From Thermococci archaeon (lineage in GTDB: Archaea > Methanobacteriota_B > Thermococci > Thermococcales > Thermococcaceae), in contig QMUI01000028.1 of the NCBI GenBank assembly GCA_003660485.1, positions 1-8,463 of the forward strand: a DNA stretch of 8,463 bases, in the 5' to 3' direction. Below are positions 1 to 5,383 of the stretch, one piece after another. Below the pieces are notes generated by a model. The model was not told the origin of the DNA. It did not search any database and saw nothing but the letters and a program-made list of their open reading frames with translations. How positions within the stretch are numbered: the first letter of the stretch is position 1; every line of letters begins with the position of its first letter. Both the position numbers and the translations under genes were made by a program.

Positions 1-2
1 AG

Positions 3-416
3 AAGTACGCTGAACTTCACCCCGAGATAGATAGGGAGGTTGATAGAAGGCAAATTGAGGCTGCAAAGGAGTGCAACGTTGTTATAGAGGGCAGATTAGC
101 TGGATGGATGGTCAAGAACGCTGACTTAAAGATTTGGCTTGACGCTCCAATCAGGGTTAGGGCTGAAAGGGTTGCGAGAAGGGAAGGTATTAGCGTTGAA
201 GAGGCGTTTATGAAGATAGCCGAGAGGGAAAAGCAGAACAGGAAAAGATATTTAAACCTCTATGGGATCGACATCAACGACCTTTCGATTTACGATTTGA
301 TAATTGATACCTCTAAATGGTCGCCCGATGGGGTCTTCGCAATCGTGAAGGCCGCTATTGACCACCTGGACCCCGTCGGCGACGCGGGGTCGAAAAAAGG
401 AAAGGAGGTGGGATGA
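3..416 (+). CDS. cmk: Cytidylate kinase, C-terminal part (5' end outside window)
   Basis: Cytidylate kinase transfers phosphate from ATP to CMP/dCMP in cytosolic pyrimidine nucleotide synthesis. The frame is open from the first full codon at base 3, so the N-terminal P-loop lies upstream of the window; about 137 residues remain. Visible family features are the ELHPEIDREVDRRQ stretch, the central strand VVIEGRLAGWM, the strand KIWLDAP followed by the arginine-rich RVRAERVARREG lid region, and IAEREKQNRKRY before a short C-terminal ATPase-like end. The protein ends in a polar tail, DPVGDAGSKKGKEVG, beyond the kinase fold. The TGA stop is followed immediately by the ATG of rpl14e, and the rpl14e ribosome binding site lies inside the last codons, so the two genes are translated from one message. 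cmk next to L14e is a common archaeal arrangement. Identification is firm; only the start is missing. Confidence 0.95.
   Translation, partial: KYAELHPEIDREVDRRQIEAAKECNVVIEGRLAGWMVKNADLKIWLDAPIRVRAERVARREGISVEEAFMKIAEREKQNRKRYLNLYGIDINDLSIYDLIIDTSKWSPDGVFAIVKAAIDHLDPVGDAGSKKGKEVG
369..391 (+). repeat. GC-rich hairpin in the 3' end of cmk, just before the rpl14e RBS
   Basis: GACCCCG (369-375) is the perfect reverse complement of CGGGGTC (385-391), giving a 7-bp stem with a 9-base loop. An alternative inner stem CGTC/GACG could form instead. It encodes the DPVGDAGS tail of Cmk and ends 11 bases before the GGAGGTG of rpl14e. The structure is seen directly; a role in controlling or processing the downstream message is only inference. 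Confidence 0.5.
403..409 (+). promoter_or_regulatory. Strong ribosome binding site for rpl14e
   Basis: GGAGGTG, a near-perfect match to the archaeal anti-Shine-Dalgarno, lies inside the last codons of cmk, 7 bases before the ATG at 417. It fixes the start of L14e at the codon directly after the cmk stop. Confidence 0.85.
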
Positions 417-668
417 ATGCCTGCAATTGAGGTTGGTAGGATTGCCGTAGTTATCGCAGGTAGAAGGGCCGGTCAGAAGGTCGTTGTTGTGGACATTATA
501 GACAAGAACTTTGTTCTCGTTACTGGGGCTGGCCTTAACAAGGTTAAGAGGAGAAGGATGAACATCAAGCATATCGAGCCCCTTCCAGAGAAGGTTAATA
601 TCCCAAGAGGCGCTAGCGACGAAGAAGTTAGGCAGGCCCTTGAGCAGGCCGGCATAAGCCTGGCCTGA
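417..668 (+). CDS. rpl14e: Large-subunit ribosomal protein L14e (eL14)
   Basis: This 83-residue basic protein is a component of the archaeal/eukaryotic-type 50S subunit. The N-terminal half, [34 protein letters not shown], is the KOW-like SH3 barrel typical of eL14 (residues about 4-38), followed by [16 protein letters not shown], the rRNA-binding basic segment, and a short helical tail. Eighty-three residues is the usual length in Thermococcales. The start is fixed by the GGAGGTG site and by direct juxtaposition with the cmk stop. It is probably co-transcribed with cmk; the message most likely ends in the T-rich stretch after its stop. In many archaea a cbf5/truB gene follows L14e; here a deacetylase-like gene with its own promoter follows instead. 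Confidence 0.97.
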   Translation: MPAIEVGRIAVVIAGRRAGQKVVVVDIIDKNFVLVTGAGLNKVKRRRMNIKHIEPLPEKVNIPRGASDEEVRQALEQAGISLA

Positions 669-686
669 TTTTTCTAATTTTGTTTT
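669..686 (+). terminator. T-rich terminator after rpl14e
   Basis: Directly after the rpl14e stop are three T tracts (TTTTT, TTTT, TTTT) within 18 bases and no stem. Archaeal RNA polymerase terminates intrinsically on such oligo-T stretches, and a new promoter follows at once. Confidence 0.6.
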
Positions 687-687
687 G

Positions 688-704
688 AAAAACTCTTATA
701 AATA
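688..704 (+). promoter_or_regulatory. BRE/TATA promoter of the deacetylase-like gene
   Basis: The purine-rich BRE GAAAAA (688-692 region) is followed by a clear TATA box, TTATAAATA (696-704). Transcription should start about 25 bases downstream, near 725, giving a leader of about 25 bases before the ATG at 751. Confidence 0.7.
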
Positions 705-750
705 GCTCTTCTATATACCCCAGGAGTTTTAGCTTCAGAGGGTGCCTCTT

Positions 751-1758
751 ATGATAGGCGAGATTTACTACTCACGAAAGTTCCTCCAGCATAAGCCAGA
801 AAACTATCATCCAGAAAATCCTGGGAGATTATGGATATTGATATCTGTCATAAGGGAACTGAGGCTTGATGACAGGATTCTTGAGCCAATGCCTGTGGAT
901 GAGTCTTTTGTTAAAAGGATCCATGATCCTACATATGTTGAATTCGTTAAAAGGGCCGTTGAGGAAGGAAGAAGATACCTTGATCCGGACACTTATGTAT
1001 GCCCAGGAACTTGGGAAGCAGCCCTCACGGCTTTAGGGGCATCGAAATTGGCAACATTGGCTGCATTGCGATATGGAGGCCTAAACATGGCTCTCGTTAG
1101 GCCTCCAGGACATCACGCTGGCAGAAGGGGGAAAGCAATGGGAGCCTCGACACTTGGCTTCTGCATCTTCAACAACATCGCTGCCGCTGTCTTGGCATTG
1201 AAGGATGAAGGACTAGAAAAAATCGTTGTAGTTGATTTTGACGCCCACCATGGAAACGGAACCCAGGAGATATTCTGGCATGACCCCGATGTTATCCACA
1301 TAGATCTCCATGAAAGGGACATTTATCCTTGGACCGGTTACGAGAGTGAGATAGGTGGAGGATTAGCTAAGGGGAGCAAGATAAACATCCCAATGCCTCA
1401 CTATTCCAATGATTCTGATTATATATTTGCCTGGAATGAGATAGTCATCCCAATCTTGGAGGAAGTTACACCGGAGGTAGTTTTAGTGTCTGCAGGATTT
1501 GATGGCTTTAAAGGGGACGGATTGACAACTCTTAAGCTTACTGAGAAGTTCTTCTCTTATGCTGGAGCCTCCCTTAGAAGATATCCTCTCGCCATGATAT
1601 TTGAAGGGGGCTATAATGTTGGTTTAAAGAAAGGTTTTCCCGCTTTTGTTAAGGGATATGAGGAAAAAGAGGCCAGAGATGATGGGCAACCGAGCTATGA
1701 AACGCTTAAAATTGTTGAAGAAGTTAAAGATATTTTGAGCCCTTGGTGGTCGTTTTAG
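751..1758 (+). CDS. Histone deacetylase / acetylpolyamine amidohydrolase family protein
   Basis: A 335-residue zinc-dependent amide hydrolase of the arginase/deacetylase fold, probably cytosolic. The active-site signature is intact: HPENPGRL (20-27), RPPGHHAG (117-124) with the paired general acid/base histidines 121-122, DFDAHHGNGT (162-171) giving zinc ligands D164 and H166, the third ligand D251 in SAGFDGFKGD, and the transition-state tyrosine Y288 in FEGGYN. It is therefore very likely active. Family members remove acetyl groups from lysines or polyamines; given the rich polyamine chemistry of Thermococcales, acetylpolyamine is a plausible substrate, but the sequence does not decide it. 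I chose ATG 751 because GAGGGTG (738-744) lies 6 bases upstream. A GTG at 742 in the same frame would add three residues but has a poorly placed ribosome site. The gene has its own BRE/TATA promoter and no co-oriented neighbour downstream. Confidence 0.92.
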   Translation: MIGEIYYSRKFLQHKPENYHPENPGRLWILISVIRELRLDDRILEPMPVDESFVKRIHDPTYVEFVKRAVEEGRRYLDPDTYVCPGTWEAALTALGASKLATLAALRYGGLNMALVRPPGHHAGRRGKAMGASTLGFCIFNNIAAAVLALKDEGLEKIVVVDFDAHHGNGTQEIFWHDPDVIHIDLHERDIYPWTGYESEIGGGLAKGSKINIPMPHYSNDSDYIFAWNEIVIPILEEVTPEVVLVSAGFDGFKGDGLTTLKLTEKFFSYAGASLRRYPLAMIFEGGYNVGLKKGFPAFVKGYEEKEARDDGQPSYETLKIVEEVKDILSPWWSF

Positions 1759-1806
1759 ACAATGATAAAGAGAGGTCATCATACGCAGTACAACCGACCT
1801 ATGAAC

Positions 1807-1833
1807 TTTTTAACTAGGAGAAGCTTGCTCCTA
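1807..1833. terminator. T tract plus hairpin between convergent deacetylase and tRNA genes
   Basis: TTTTT at 1807-1811 is followed by a 6-bp stem, TAGGAG (1815-1820) and CTCCTA (1828-1833), around a 7-base loop. The element sits between the plus-strand deacetylase gene and the minus-strand tRNA pair, and could help end transcription from both sides. The minus-strand side also has a short TTTT tract. The remaining sequence between 1759 and 1856 shows no gene. Confidence 0.35.
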
Positions 1834-1856
1834 AAATTTATCCCTACAAGGTATTT

Positions 1857-1934
1857 TGGTGGGCCCGCGGGGCTTCGAACCCCGGACCTCCCGCTTATCA
1901 GGCGGGCGCTCTAACCAGGCTGAGCCACGGGCCC
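1857..1934 (-). tRNA. tRNA-Ile (anticodon GAT)
   Basis: A 78-base cloverleaf on the minus strand: acceptor stem GGGCCCG/CGGGCCC, D-arm GCTC/GAGC, anticodon stem CCCGC/GCGGG with loop CTGATAA (anticodon GAT), and T arm CGGGG-TTCGAAG-CCCCG. The discriminator A and CCA end are encoded (TGGT at 1857-1860 on the plus strand). No intron. It lies 4 bases downstream of tRNA-Glu and is very probably cut from the same precursor. The anticodon GAU reads AUC and AUU. Confidence 0.97.
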
Positions 1935-1938
1935 ATGC

Positions 1939-2016
1939 TGGTGCCCCGGCCGGGATTTGAACCCGGGTCGCGGGATCGAGAGTCCCGCATGATTGACCGG
2001 GCTACACCACCGGGGC
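1939..2016 (-). tRNA. tRNA-Glu (anticodon CTC)
   Basis: A 78-base cloverleaf on the minus strand: acceptor stem GCCCCGG/CCGGGGC, anticodon stem CGGGA/TCCCG with loop CTCTCGA (anticodon CTC, reading GAG), and T arm CGGGT-TCAAATC-CCG in the usual archaeal tRNA-Glu form. The CCA end is encoded and no intron is seen. It is the first gene of a two-tRNA transcript whose promoter lies at the 3' end of the P-loop gene upstream. Confidence 0.97.
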
Positions 2017-2042
2017 ACGTCCAATAGTTCTCCCCCAAATCG

Positions 2043-2060
2043 CATTTAAAAAGTTTTCGC
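2043..2060 (-). promoter_or_regulatory. BRE/TATA promoter of the tRNA-Glu/tRNA-Ile pair, overlapping the stop of the P-loop gene
   Basis: On the minus strand GCGAAAA (BRE, 2060-2054) is followed at once by CTTTTTAAATG (TATA, 2053-2043). The box is about 30 bases upstream of the mature tRNA-Glu 5' end at 2016, the usual archaeal spacing. The whole element lies within the last codons and TAA stop (2048-2046) of the preceding gene. Confidence 0.75.
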
Positions 2061-2867
2061 TTTAAGAATCTCTAATACTCCATCAAGCAGACCACTTACT
2101 TTCCCAGGTTTGAACTCGAACTTCTTAAGGGGCTTCAGCAGGGGTATTACATCTTCTGTAACAATTCTCCACGGTTCTTTAATGTTTGAAACGGCATAGA
2201 TAGCCTTTCTATATTTCTCCCCATCGAGAATGACAGCTTTCCCTGGAGCCACAGCTATTATGAGGTCTGAATTCAGTGCTGAACTGCAGGGAGCTGCGAT
2301 ATTGTTGTAGGACTCAATTACAGTTAGTTCGTGGTTTCTCCTTATAACTTCCAGGGTTTTACTGGCTTCTTCTCTTCCCCTCATTAGTAAGTGTTGAGCA
2401 TCCTCAGCCTTTATCTCAGCGGGTTTCGTTGCTTCTATTAGAGGTGCCACAGCTTCTTGCATTGGTTGTGTGAGCCTCTTAATGTTATCAGGAACGCAAA
2501 AGTGGTCTTCAAGAACCCTCAGGAGAACAACATTTGTGTGATAGGAAATTGCTGTATATGAAGAGCTCTTCCATCCAACCCTTTCAGGATCAGGAGGAAG
2601 TAAAAGTGCGGTAACGGGACTTTCAAGGTAAATTGGATCTGAGCTTTTTGCGGCCATGTGTAGCTTGTAAGAATCCTCGCCTATCAAAAAGCCAAACTCT
2701 ATGCTTTTGAGAAGGTACTCATACTGATACCACCCGTTGAAACCGCTTACGGGCTTTGCCACTCCAACATCGATTCCATACTCTAAGGCCTCCCTTATTA
2801 GGGAAAGTGCCAATGTTGTCTTGCCTGAATCATATGGAAGGATGCCAACTATTAGTAGGGATGCCAT
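2046..2867 (-). CDS. Predicted P-loop NTPase, dethiobiotin-synthetase-like (SIMIBI type)
   Basis: A 273-residue protein of unknown role. The N-terminal VGILPYDSGKTTLA (residues 7-20) is a Walker A loop in a strand-loop-helix setting. It is followed by VGVAKPVSG (34-42), which resembles the KPVxSG segment of dethiobiotin synthetases and related ATP-dependent ligases. Near residues 181-195, a hydrophobic strand ending in VIESYNNIAAP resembles the VEGAGG-type strand of the same group, followed by the strand SDLIIAVAP. The middle, about residues 85-165, looks unlike BioD and is of unknown function. I chose ATG 2867 because GGAGGTGA sits 5 bases upstream; a GTG at 2882 would overlap the upstream gene by 4 bases but lacks a spaced ribosome site. 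It is the second gene of an operon with the lipoyl-like protein. A true BioD function is not supported: the family resemblance is partial and no other biotin genes are visible. Confidence 0.8.
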   Translation of the reverse strand: MASLLIVGILPYDSGKTTLALSLIREALEYGIDVGVAKPVSGFNGWYQYEYLLKSIEFGFLIGEDSYKLHMAAKSSDPIYLESPVTALLLPPDPERVGWKSSSYTAISYHTNVVLLRVLEDHFCVPDNIKRLTQPMQEAVAPLIEATKPAEIKAEDAQHLLMRGREEASKTLEVIRRNHELTVIESYNNIAAPCSSALNSDLIIAVAPGKAVILDGEKYRKAIYAVSNIKEPWRIVTEDVIPLLKPLKKFEFKPGKVSGLLDGVLEILKAKTF

Positions 2868-2878
2868 GGTCACCTCCC

Positions 2879-3376
2879 TCACTCCTCTGGGAGTATATAA
2901 TAGACGTAGTTCGGCCTGTTCGTGAACTCGTCTATATAGACAACCGTCCCCGACCTCGGAGGCTTCATGTAATGAACTTCTCCCTTCCTCGTTGTTACCG
3001 CCGCAAATGCATCTCCAGTTCTAACCCTATTCCCAACGTCCGCTATTAGAGTAACAACGTACCCTTCTACTGGGAGTAGGAGGAGCTCGTCTCCTTTCCT
3101 GAGCTCTATCCTTGTCCTCCTGTCAGGGTATATTATAATAGCATCGACCTTCATTCTGTGCTCGTACTGGTCAACATAAAAGTGGAACCTATCGTAGACC
3201 TCTTTTGCCAAGAACTTAGCTTTACTCTTATCTATAAATTCCGGAAGCTTTTCTCCCTTTCTTAGCCTGACTTCGATGTTATCCTGGGTGACTATGCAAT
3301 CATATTTCGCCTTCCCATCCTCATCGAAACATTCTTCATATGTTGCTTCAACGTACAGCTGGGGTAGCCTCACCAT
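2879..3376 (-). CDS. DUF2118-type archaeal protein with lipoyl/biotinyl-like domain
   Basis: A 165-residue protein, most likely of the archaeal DUF2118 family; no function is established to my knowledge. Residues 1-95 form an alpha/beta N-terminal region with many charged residues. Residues about 101-148 (VEGYVVTLIADVGNRVRTGDAFAAVTT, then KPPRSGTVVYI) have the beta-hammerhead pattern of lipoyl/biotinyl carrier domains: two GxV-type turns, VRTGD, and SGTVV. The usual EAMKM biotinylation motif is absent, although K131 lies in the hairpin region. I chose ATG 3376 (GGTGGG a few bases upstream). ATG 3388 is possible, but longer starts would lie upstream of the predicted TATA box at 3409-3417. It is first in an operon with the BioD-like gene, 11 bases apart, and is divergent from the FOR gene. 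Confidence 0.78.
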   Translation of the reverse strand: MVRLPQLYVEATYEECFDEDGKAKYDCIVTQDNIEVRLRKGEKLPEFIDKSKAKFLAKEVYDRFHFYVDQYEHRMKVDAIIIYPDRRTRIELRKGDELLLLPVEGYVVTLIADVGNRVRTGDAFAAVTTRKGEVHYMKPPRSGTVVYIDEFTNRPNYVYYILPEE

Positions 3377-3408
3377 TTTTCCCACCATCACTACAAAATT
3401 ATAATGAG

Positions 3409-3417
3409 ATTTAAACG
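3409..3417 (-). promoter_or_regulatory. TATA box for the DUF2118/P-loop operon
   Basis: The minus strand reads GTTTAAATC, an archaeal TATA box. Transcription should begin about 25 bases downstream, near 3387, giving a very short leader before ATG 3376. No good BRE is visible; its place is taken by the GTTGAC palindrome. Confidence 0.5.
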
Positions 3418-3431
3418 TTGACGGGGTCAAC
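3417..3431. promoter_or_regulatory. Perfect palindrome GTTGAC-GGG-GTCAAC, candidate operator
   Basis: Six-base perfect arms with a 3-base spacer lie directly upstream of the minus-strand TATA box, overlapping the BRE position. A regulator bound here would be expected to block or alter TFB binding at the DUF2118/P-loop promoter. The palindrome is seen directly; the operator role is inference, and I do not recognise the regulator. Confidence 0.5.
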
Positions 3432-3437
3432 AAATAT

Positions 3438-3462
3438 GTTTACAACTTTCAAATGTTGTAAA
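3438..3462. promoter_or_regulatory. Inverted repeat TTTACAAC-n8-GTTGTAAA containing a SurR-like GTTn3AAC core
   Basis: TTTACAAC (3439-3446) and GTTGTAAA (3455-3462) are perfect 8-base inverted arms. The left arm with the preceding G reads GTTTACAAC, which fits the GTTn3AAC core known for SurR, the redox-responsive regulator of Thermococcales; the extended n5GTT part is not present. The site lies about 20-45 bases upstream of the FOR TATA box, a position compatible with activation of FOR or repression of the divergent operon. Confidence 0.45.
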
Positions 3463-3473
3463 TATTTTCGAAC

Positions 3474-3490
3474 TACAAAACATTTATTAG
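3474..3490 (+). promoter_or_regulatory. BRE/TATA promoter of the FOR gene
   Basis: The purine-rich ACAAAAC (3474-3481 region) precedes the TATA-like TTTATTA (3483-3489). Transcription should start near 3510-3512, leaving about 12-14 bases of leader that hold the GGTGG ribosome site before ATG 3524. Confidence 0.55.
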
Positions 3491-3523
3491 AATGGCTTAA
3501 CAAATGTCAAGTGGTGGATTACA

Positions 3524-5383
3524 ATGAAAGGCTGGTGGGGAAGGATTCTTAGAGTTAACTTGACCACTGGAGAAGTAAAAGTTCAGGAATATCCTGAAGA
3601 AATCGCAAAAAAGTTCATCGGAGGTAGGGGATTAGCCGCATGGATTTTGTGGAATGAAGTTAAGAACGTTGATCCCCTAAGCCCTGAGAACAAACTTGTA
3701 TTTGCAGCCGGTCCGTTTAACGGTCTCCCAACCCCAAGTGGCGGAAAAATGGTTGTTGCAGCAAAGAGCCCCCTCACCGGGGGTTATGGTGACGGTAACT
3801 TAGGTACAATGGCAAGCATCCACCTCAGGAAAGCAGGTTATGACGCTTTGGTTGTTGAGGGTAAGGCGAAGAAGCCCGTGTACATCTACATTGAAGATGA
3901 CAACGTTAGCATTTTGAGTGCTGAGGGATTGTGGGGTAAGGGAACGTTTGAGACAGAGAGGGAGCTTAAGAAGATACACGGTAAAAACGTTGGAATTCTC
4001 AGCATAGGTCCCGCTGGTGAGAACTTAGTCAGGTACGCCGTTGTAATATCTCAGGAAGGAAGAGCTGCGGGAAGGCCCGGAATGGGTGCGGTAATGGGAA
4101 GCAAGAAGCTGAAGGCCGTAGTGATAAAGGGTACGAAGGATATACCGGTTGCGGACAAGGATGAGCTAAGGAAGCTAAGTCAGGAAGCTTATGAGGCAAT
4201 TCTCAATGCTCCGGGCTACCCATTCTGGAAGAGACAGGGGACTATGGCTGCAGTTGAGTGGACCAACGAGAACTATGCACTGCCAACGAGGAACTTCCAG
4301 GATGGGCACTTCGAATTTGCAAGGTCAATTGACGGTTACACTATGGAGGGAATGAAGGTCAAGCAAAGGGGTTGTCCATACTGTAACATGCCATGTGGAA
4401 ACGTTGTCCTAGATGTTGAGGGCCAAGAGAGTGAGCTTGATTACGAGAACGTCGCTTTACTTGGTTCGAACCTTGGAATCGGAAAGCTCAATGAGGTTGC
4501 AGCCCTAAACAGGATAGCAGATGAGATGGGCATGGACACGATAAGCCTTGGAGTTTCGATAAGCTTCGTCATGGAGGCTAAGGAAAGGGGACTTCTCAAG
4601 GAAGGCCCAGAATTTGGAGACTTCAAGGGTGCTAAGCAGCTTGCTTACGACATAGCCTATAGAAGGGGCGAACTTGGCAACTTTGCAGCCGAAGGAGTCA
4701 TGAGAATGGCGGAGAAGCTTGGAGATGATAGCTTCGCAATGCACGTTAAGGGCTTAGAGGTTAGTGGATACAACAGTTACATATACCCTGGCATGGCCTT
4801 AGCTTATGGAACCTCCTCAATAGGTGCCCACCACAAGGAGGCTTGGGTCATAGCATGGGAGATTGGAACGGCACCAATAGAGGGAGAGCAGGCTAAGAAG
4901 GTCGAGTACAAGATAACCTATGACCCAATCAAGGCTCAGAAAGTCGTTGAGCTGCAGAGACTCAGGGGTGGACTCTTCGAGATGCTCACCGCATGTAGGC
5001 TTCCATGGGTTGAGATCGGCTTAAGCTTAGATTACTATCCAAAGTTACTCAAGGCAATAACTGGGGTTACCTACACATGGGATGACCTGTATGCAGCTGC
5101 AGACAGGGTCTATGCACTCATCAGGGCTTACTGGGTTAGGGAGTTCAACGGCAACTGGGACAGAACCAAGGACTATCCGCCGAAGAGATGGTTCAACGAG
5201 GGGCTCAAGAGCGGCCCATACAAGGGCCAGCACCTTGACAAGGAGAAGTACGATGCCCTACTTTCGGAGTACTACAGGATCAGGGGCTGGGACGAGAGAG
5301 GAATTCCGAAGAAGGAAACCCTCCAGAAGCTTGGCCTCGACTTCGTCATTCCAGAGCTCGAAAAGGTTACGAAGCTTGAGTGA
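3524..5383 (+). CDS. for: Formaldehyde:ferredoxin oxidoreductase (tungsten enzyme)
   Basis: A 619-residue cytosolic tungstopterin enzyme of the aldehyde ferredoxin oxidoreductase family. It oxidises short aldehydes such as formaldehyde or C4-C6 semialdehydes to acids and passes electrons to ferredoxin. Length and N-terminus ([18 protein letters not shown]) match FOR rather than AOR (about 605 aa) or GAPOR. The N-terminal tungstopterin-binding domain spans residues about 1-210. The [4Fe-4S] cluster ligands are C284, C287, C291 ([10 protein letters not shown]) and C491 (TACRLPW). The residues lining the substrate pocket in P. furiosus FOR are all kept: E308, Y416 and H437. The pterin-binding motif DEMGMDT is at 333-339. 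The GTGGTGG ribosome site (3511-3517) sits 6 bases before the ATG. The gene is a single unit, divergent from the DUF2118 operon and convergent with the AAA gene with abutting stop codons. No truncation is seen. Confidence 0.96.
   Translation: MKGWWGRILRVNLTTGEVKVQEYPEEIAKKFIGGRGLAAWILWNEVKNVDPLSPENKLVFAAGPFNGLPTPSGGKMVVAAKSPLTGGYGDGNLGTMASIHLRKAGYDALVVEGKAKKPVYIYIEDDNVSILSAEGLWGKGTFETERELKKIHGKNVGILSIGPAGENLVRYAVVISQEGRAAGRPGMGAVMGSKKLKAVVIKGTKDIPVADKDELRKLSQEAYEAILNAPGYPFWKRQGTMAAVEWTNENYALPTRNFQDGHFEFARSIDGYTMEGMKVKQRGCPYCNMPCGNVVLDVEGQESELDYENVALLGSNLGIGKLNEVAALNRIADEMGMDTISLGVSISFVMEAKERGLLKEGPEFGDFKGAKQLAYDIAYRRGELGNFAAEGVMRMAEKLGDDSFAMHVKGLEVSGYNSYIYPGMALAYGTSSIGAHHKEAWVIAWEIGTAPIEGEQAKKVEYKITYDPIKAQKVVELQRLRGGLFEMLTACRLPWVEIGLSLDYYPKLLKAITGVTYTWDDLYAAADRVYALIRAYWVREFNGNWDRTKDYPPKRWFNEGLKSGPYKGQHLDKEKYDALLSEYYRIRGWDERGIPKKETLQKLGLDFVIPELEKVTKLE

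Noticed and set aside
252..572. A 106-codon minus-strand open frame opposite cmk and rpl14e
   Set aside because: Both opposite-strand genes are well-established families; the frame has no promoter or ribosome site.
742..750. GTG start three codons upstream of the deacetylase ATG
   Set aside because: GAGGGTG overlaps this GTG and is properly spaced only for the ATG at 751; AGGAG at 722 is too far from 742.
1776..1782. ATGATGA on the minus strand, a match to a C box of a C/D box guide RNA, in the gap between the deacetylase and tRNA-Ile genes
   Set aside because: No CTGA D or D' box, C' box or terminal stem lies at the expected distances, so a guide RNA is not supported.
2868..2882. GTG start at 2882 giving a 4-base overlap of the P-loop gene with the DUF2118 gene
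   Set aside because: The AGAGGA before it has no spacer, while GGAGGTGA is well placed for ATG 2867. The overlap form cannot be fully excluded.
3377..3433. Longer N-terminus for the DUF2118 protein starting at 3433
   Set aside because: That start lies upstream of the predicted TATA box and inside the palindromic operator region, and the added residues (LTPSTFKSHYNF) look non-conserved.
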